Assembly: GCF_001956985.1 (NCBI RefSeq)
Contig: NZ_CP019082.1
Coordinates: forward strand, 5,890,001 to 5,954,000
Source: Paludisphaera borealis
GTDB taxonomy: Bacteria; Planctomycetota; Planctomycetia; Isosphaerales; Isosphaeraceae
Length of the DNA stretch: 64,000 nucleotides
Reading direction: 5' to 3'
The position numbers and the translations under genes are program-made. Positions 63,231 through 64,000 of the stretch are shown here, piece after piece. How positions within the stretch are numbered: position 1 is the stretch's first letter; every line of letters begins with the position of its first letter. A model generated the notes under the pieces. It had not been told where the DNA came from. It made no database searches and saw only the letters and a program-made list of their open reading frames with translations.

Positions 63231-64000
63231 TTACAGCCCGTTGAGGTCGGCGCTCTCGACGACCGCCTGGCCGGCCTGGATCGGCAGCAGGGCCGACCGC
63301 GCGGGGCCGACGCCCACCGCCGCGAACGGGACGCTCGGGGAGCCCGGCGAGGTGCCGGCGCGGAGCCGGACCGACGCCAGGGTGAACGGCAGCCGGTTCT
63401 CGACTCGAAGCATCGTGCTGGTCACGGTTCGCTTGGCGGGCGTGACCGTCACGAAGGTTCGGACCAGCTCGGATTCGAGGCTCTGAACCAGGCTCGACGA
63501 ATCGAGCACCGCGAGCGACGAGTGGTCGCTGAACGCGGTCTTGCCGAGCGGCCGCCAATGGTCTTCGCTGGAGCAGTAGCTGACGTTCACGCGGCCGCGA
63601 GTCTCGCCGATCTCGGAGGTGGCGACGGTGAGCCTCACGAACAGGGCCGGGGCCTTGGCCGAGGGGGGCTGGTCGCCGTCGACCGACTGGATCGGCAGCC
63701 CGAGGAGGCGAAGCCCTTCGAGCTTGCCGTTCAGCCGCTTCGCGTCGGCGGCGAACGCGCCTTCAGCGACGATCTGGACGTAGACGCGGCCTTCGGTCAG
63801 AAGCGAGGGGTCGACGAGGTCGGCGTTCGACGCGTCGACGGCGTCGACGAACCGCGCCGCCAGCGCGATCTCGTGATCGTTGACGACCTTGCCGTCGCGC
63901 GAGGCCATCGCCTCGAAGGCGACGCCGTTGCAGATCCGCCACATCGACGCCTGCGCGACCCCCTGACTGGTGCCCAGCAGGGCGAGGCTGCGAAGCGCCT
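63231..64000 (-). CDS. Hypothetical protein, partial (5' end outside window)
   Basis: The frame is open to the right edge; 255 codons are visible. Residues near the edge read LALLGTSQGVAQASMWRICNGVAFEAMASR, followed by a domain with ARFVDAVDAS, EGRVYVQIVAEG, and a beta-rich C-terminal part (LVRTFVTVTPAKRTVTSTMLRVENRLPFTLASVRLR). No catalytic motif is recognised; the ending resembles a planctomycete exported or scaffold protein of unknown function. Confidence 0.6.
   Translation of the reverse strand, partial: ALRSLALLGTSQGVAQASMWRICNGVAFEAMASRDGKVVNDHEIALAARFVDAVDASNADLVDPSLLTEGRVYVQIVAEGAFAADAKRLNGKLEGLRLLGLPIQSVDGDQPPSAKAPALFVRLTVATSEIGETRGRVNVSYCSSEDHWRPLGKTAFSDHSSLAVLDSSSLVQSLESELVRTFVTVTPAKRTVTSTMLRVENRLPFTLASVRLRAGTSPGSPSVPFAAVGVGPARSALLPIQAGQAVVESADLNGL

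Overview
The window is high-GC DNA from a planctomycete, most likely of the Isosphaeraceae type. This is inferred from content, since no 16S gene or marker search was possible. Supporting traits are a PEP-CTERM protein, a secreted subtilase with a degenerate LEPR-XLL-type N-terminal motif, tandem signal peptidases carrying zinc-ribbon and large inserted domains, an Hsp70 with a long C-terminal extension, and outer-membrane/LPS genes (lptB, lptD-like, kdsB, GT9 heptosyltransferase, dgkA). No tRNA, rRNA, CRISPR array, prophage or secondary-metabolite cluster was seen. It looks like ordinary chromosomal core with a dense load of small palindromic repeats.

Layout. 1-2.1 kb: end of pyrC, a YacP-like NYN protein, a YdjY-type exported protein. 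2.1-3.2 kb: a REP-associated tyrosine transposase (RAYT) flanked by an inverted pair of its presumed REP and followed by a seven-copy REP array. 3.3-6.3 kb: sucC, sucD and a Nudix hydrolase. 6.3-11.3 kb: lipoprotein amidase (minus) and leuS (plus). 11.5-17.8 kb: a minus-strand block transcribed lepA, signal peptidase, signal peptidase, lptB. 18-24.7 kb: FIST protein, PEP-CTERM protein, small unknowns, fabH, dgkA. 24.7-31.7 kb: very large lptD-like gene, HNH endonuclease, cinA, unknown membrane protein. 31.9-36 kb: Flp pilin, truD-rluA pair, a lipoprotein with a dead phosphatase domain. 36-44.2 kb: two GT-C-like membrane proteins, small membrane proteins, ExeA-type ATPase, rsmE, VOC protein, alpha/beta hydrolase, heptosyltransferase. 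44.3-51.7 kb: Hsp70, esterase, thioredoxin-NHL protein, prs. 51.8-55.3 kb: poorly conserved small genes, including a His-rich protein and the DUF188 protein. 55.3-64 kb: kdsB, subtilase, SDR, an ABC half-transporter with a decayed nucleotide-binding site, an ABC-2 permease, acylphosphatase, and a partial unknown gene at the edge.

The most unusual material is repetitive DNA. At least three families of short palindromic elements sit in intergenic gaps, often between convergent genes: the RAYT-linked REP, a ~135-bp LAGEG-type inverted repeat in three copies, and a ~85-bp inverted repeat in two copies. There are also two vestigial duplications: the last 36 bases of prs reappear 1.3 kb downstream, and the first ~51 bases around the start of the gene at 54201 reappear 94 bases away. 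Protein-level oddities are the degenerate ABC NBD, the Cys-less phosphatase domain, the doubled 16-residue motif in the NYN protein, and the His/Ala protein.
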